This document shows positions 61,873 to 64,000 of a DNA stretch of 64,000 bases, one piece after another. Within the stretch, counting starts at the first letter, position 1, and every line of letters begins with the position of its first letter. Made by a program: the position numbers and the translations under genes. This DNA comes from Arundinibacter roseus (GTDB lineage: Bacteria; Bacteroidota; Bacteroidia; Cytophagales; Spirosomataceae). The stretch lies in the NCBI RefSeq assembly GCF_004348825.1, contig NZ_SMJU01000006.1:62001-126000 (forward strand). The letters run 5' to 3'. A model generated the notes under the pieces. That model did no database searches. It had not been told where the DNA came from and saw nothing but the letters and a program-made list of their open reading frames with translations.

Positions 61873-64000
61873 TTAAAACAAAACTCCTTCGTCATCTGAC
61901 AATGAAGGGGGGACATAGGTATCGGTACTATCGGTATACACTCCTCCACAATTGAGGCTAAAATTGGCAGGCATATTGAATTTTCCTTTCCGGTATTGCA
62001 ACAACGTTGGATCGGCATAAACTTTTTGCATATAAAGCCCCCACGCAGGCATCGCTATCCGCCCCCCTTGCCCGTAGGCCATCGTGCGAAAATGTATGCT
62101 TCGATCTTCACCGCCTACCCAAATACCCGTCACAAGACTGTGCGTCATACCCATAAACCACCCATCCGAATAGTTAGAGGTTGTTCCCGTTTTAGCAGCA
62201 ATTTCATTGCCTTCAGTTACGCCATACTGCCGAAGCCGGCCAGCCGTTCCACCGGGGTCCTCTACGGCACCTTTCATGAGGTAAATCATGCTGTAAGCCA
62301 TATTTTCACTTAATTCCTGATTGGCTTTTGGAAAAAATTCCTGCAACAGATTTCCGTCCCGGTCTTCAATCCGAACGATAGCCATGGGCTCAGTACGGTG
62401 CCCGCTATTGACAAATGCACAGTATGCGCCTACCATTTCATAAACCGACACATCACTCACACCCAGGCAAAGGGCTGGTTTAGCGTCCAGTTTGCTGGTA
62501 ATACCCAGTTTGTGGGCATATTCAACCACGGTGTTAGGTCGTACCATTTTCATGATGTGTGCACTCACCGAATTGACTGATTTTCCAATTGCCTGCCGTA
62601 GGGAGAGTGATTGGTACGAATACTTTCCATTTGCGTTTTTGGGTGTCCAGCCACCGGGCACGCCATCAGCTAAAGTAAAGGTAACGGGCCGATCAACGAC
62701 ATGATCGCAGGGAGTCAGGAAATTTTTATCCAGAGCAGAAACATACACAAATGGCTTGAAAGTTGAGCCCGGCTGCCGGGCTCCCTGCCGTACGTGATCG
62801 TATTTGAAATATTTAAAATTAATACCGCCAACCCAGGCTTTTACGTGACCGTTTCGCGGATCCATTGATACCATGCCGGTTCGCAAAAAGTGTTTGTAAT
62901 ATTTAATGGAATCGATGGGGCTCATCATCATTTCTTTTTCTCCTTCCCAGCTGAACACCTTCATTTTGTAGGGGGTACGCATTACTTTCCAGGCTTCTTC
63001 CTCACCAACTTCTTTTACTAAGGCCCGATAACGGGGAGAAATTCTGACCGCACGCTCCACAAATCCTTCGATTTCTTTTCCATTCATATCCGTCCATGGA
63101 TTTCGGTCTTTCCAATGCTCAAAGAATAGTTTTTGCTGCGTTTTCATATGCTCCGTTACTGCTTCTTCTGCATACCGCTGCATACGAGAATCAATGGTCG
63201 TATAAATCCGTAAACCGCTGGTATAGAGATCATACTCCGTTCCGTTATCTTCATTATACTCTTCTACCCAATTTTTCAAATAGTTCCGCATAGACTCCCT
63301 AAAATAGGGAGCAGGGCCAGTATTATGGCTTTCGATCGTAAATTTCAAGCTCAACGGCAACTTTCTTAATTCCTGATGTTTTTCAGCCGTAATAAACTCA
63401 TATTTATGCAACTGATCCAACACAGTATTCCGGCGATTGAGAGCATTCGTCGGCAATCGAAGGGGATTGTAAAGCGTTGGATTTTGAAGCATCCCAACAA
63501 GCAATGCTGCTTCGTGCACCTCCAAATCCCAGGCTTCCTTATCAAAATAGGTCTTGGAAGCCACCTTAATTCCGTAGGTATTATTTCCAAAAGACACCGT
63601 GTTCAGGTACATCATCAGAATTTCCCGTTTGGTATACTTTCGTTCAAGTATCACCGCCAAAATCCATTCCTTCGTTTTGGCAATCACCGTGCGCACCAAA
63701 GGAATATGGCCAAGTATGCCACGGTATTTTTCAGATCGTGTCTGAAATAAATTTTTTGCTACCTGTTGTGTAAGTGTACTTCCCCCACCCGAGCCAGTAT
63801 TTCCAGTTATAATCCCCTTGGCAACCCGAAACAAACTTCGCAGGTCAATGCCGGAATGTTTGACAAATCGGGCATCTTCGGTTGCAATGAGAGCTTCAAA
63901 AAGTCGGGGTGAAACCTGATCGAACTCAATACGAGCCCGGTTCTCAACGATATACTTACCCAAAGATTTTCCATCCTGTGAAATCAACTCAGAGGCAAGC
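61873..64000 (-). CDS. Class A penicillin-binding protein 1A (partial, N-terminus off the right edge)
   Basis: The frame is open beyond 63987 to the window edge (codons for LASE precede ISQDG), so the true start and the N-terminal membrane anchor lie outside; about 708 codons are visible. The transglycosylase domain shows EDARFVKHSGIDLRSLFRVAKG, with the catalytic Glu, and GGSTLTQQVAKNLF. The transpeptidase domain shows STFKPFVY (SxxK), SVNSVSAH and AAKTGTTSN (KTGT). Both halves are therefore intact for glycan polymerisation and peptide cross-linking in the periplasm. The C-terminus is short with an acidic tail (PPSLSDDEGVLF). Confidence 0.95.
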   Translation of the reverse strand, partial: LASELISQDGKSLGKYIVENRARIEFDQVSPRLFEALIATEDARFVKHSGIDLRSLFRVAKGIITGNTGSGGGSTLTQQVAKNLFQTRSEKYRGILGHIPLVRTVIAKTKEWILAVILERKYTKREILMMYLNTVSFGNNTYGIKVASKTYFDKEAWDLEVHEAALLVGMLQNPTLYNPLRLPTNALNRRNTVLDQLHKYEFITAEKHQELRKLPLSLKFTIESHNTGPAPYFRESMRNYLKNWVEEYNEDNGTEYDLYTSGLRIYTTIDSRMQRYAEEAVTEHMKTQQKLFFEHWKDRNPWTDMNGKEIEGFVERAVRISPRYRALVKEVGEEEAWKVMRTPYKMKVFSWEGEKEMMMSPIDSIKYYKHFLRTGMVSMDPRNGHVKAWVGGINFKYFKYDHVRQGARQPGSTFKPFVYVSALDKNFLTPCDHVVDRPVTFTLADGVPGGWTPKNANGKYSYQSLSLRQAIGKSVNSVSAHIMKMVRPNTVVEYAHKLGITSKLDAKPALCLGVSDVSVYEMVGAYCAFVNSGHRTEPMAIVRIEDRDGNLLQEFFPKANQELSENMAYSMIYLMKGAVEDPGGTAGRLRQYGVTEGNEIAAKTGTTSNYSDGWFMGMTHSLVTGIWVGGEDRSIHFRTMAYGQGGRIAMPAWGLYMQKVYADPTLLQYRKGKFNMPANFSLNCGGVYTDSTDTYVPPSLSDDEGVLF

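Noticed and set aside
1-64000. CRISPR arrays, tRNA or rRNA genes, prophage genes, complete insertion sequences, defence operons
   Set aside because: I looked through the intergenic regions and gene products and found no direct-repeat array, cloverleaf, integrase, transposase or recognised defence gene set.

Overview
The window comes from a Bacteroidota chromosome, most likely order Cytophagales and perhaps the Spirosomataceae (Runella/Dyadobacter-like). The evidence is a SusC/SusD outer-membrane pair, a complete type IX secretion/gliding cluster (porP/sprF-like, gldK, gldL, gldM, gldN), GSCFA, DUF4271 and long-form NusB proteins, AT-rich promoters with a TAnnTTTG-type -7 element, and few visible Shine-Dalgarno sequences. 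The genus is an inference. No tRNA, rRNA, CRISPR array, prophage or complete insertion sequence is visible. Coding density is high and no gap between genes exceeds 300 bases.

Layout. 1-7915 (minus): a susC-susD pair followed, after a terminator hairpin, by a large FG-GAP/ASPIC repeat lipoprotein that runs off the left edge. 8016-11632 (minus): an unknown small protein, an alanine-dehydrogenase-like enzyme, TsaE and a Tat-exported Gfo/Idh/MocA protein. A second, cytoplasmic Gfo/Idh/MocA gene diverges at 11773. 12892-21016 (minus): phosphohexomutase, an MGH1-like glucosidase, an enlarged D-Ala-D-Ala ligase, a NifU C-terminal protein, an Mrp ATPase and a GSCFA protein. 22026-24769 (plus): a GH16 lipoprotein and dnaX. 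24766-28482 (minus): coaE, ybbR, yajC, DUF1573, YtxH and nusB, a group I recall as common in this phylum. 28781-30565 (plus): an ABC exporter.

30569-34663 (minus): a dipeptide-epimerase-like enolase-superfamily enzyme, an exported amidohydrolase, ispF and an M16 peptidase. Next come an exported TPR protein and a molybdopterin oxidoreductase (plus), a small barrel-like protein with a Crp/Fnr regulator (minus), a UPF0173 hydrolase (minus) and two tandem DUF2157-type membrane proteins (plus). 41336-43312 is an AT-rich patch with a TlpA-like lipoprotein, a DsbD-N-like protein without visible catalytic cysteines, and a fragment resembling a MazE/AbrB antitoxin. 43440-48865 (plus): an exported amidase, an AzgA-type purine permease overlapping an exported MTA/SAH nucleosidase, and an MFS transporter. 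49636-58726 (plus): sucD, DUF4271, hemD-like and the T9SS genes. 58810-64000 (minus): uvrC, glycerate kinase and a class A penicillin-binding protein that runs off the right edge.

Functional links. GldK/L/M/N and the PorP/SprF protein form the core of the type IX secretion system. The exported nucleosidase plus permease looks like a purine scavenging pair that would cleave MTA/SAH outside the cytoplasm and import adenine. I found no clearly new multi-gene defence or mobile system. The most unusual items are that nucleosidase-permease pair, a strong intrinsic terminator inside the gld cluster, the spacer in GldN and duplication in GldL, repeated intergenic hairpins, and enzymes lacking expected residues (Ald, Mrp, DsbD-N-like).
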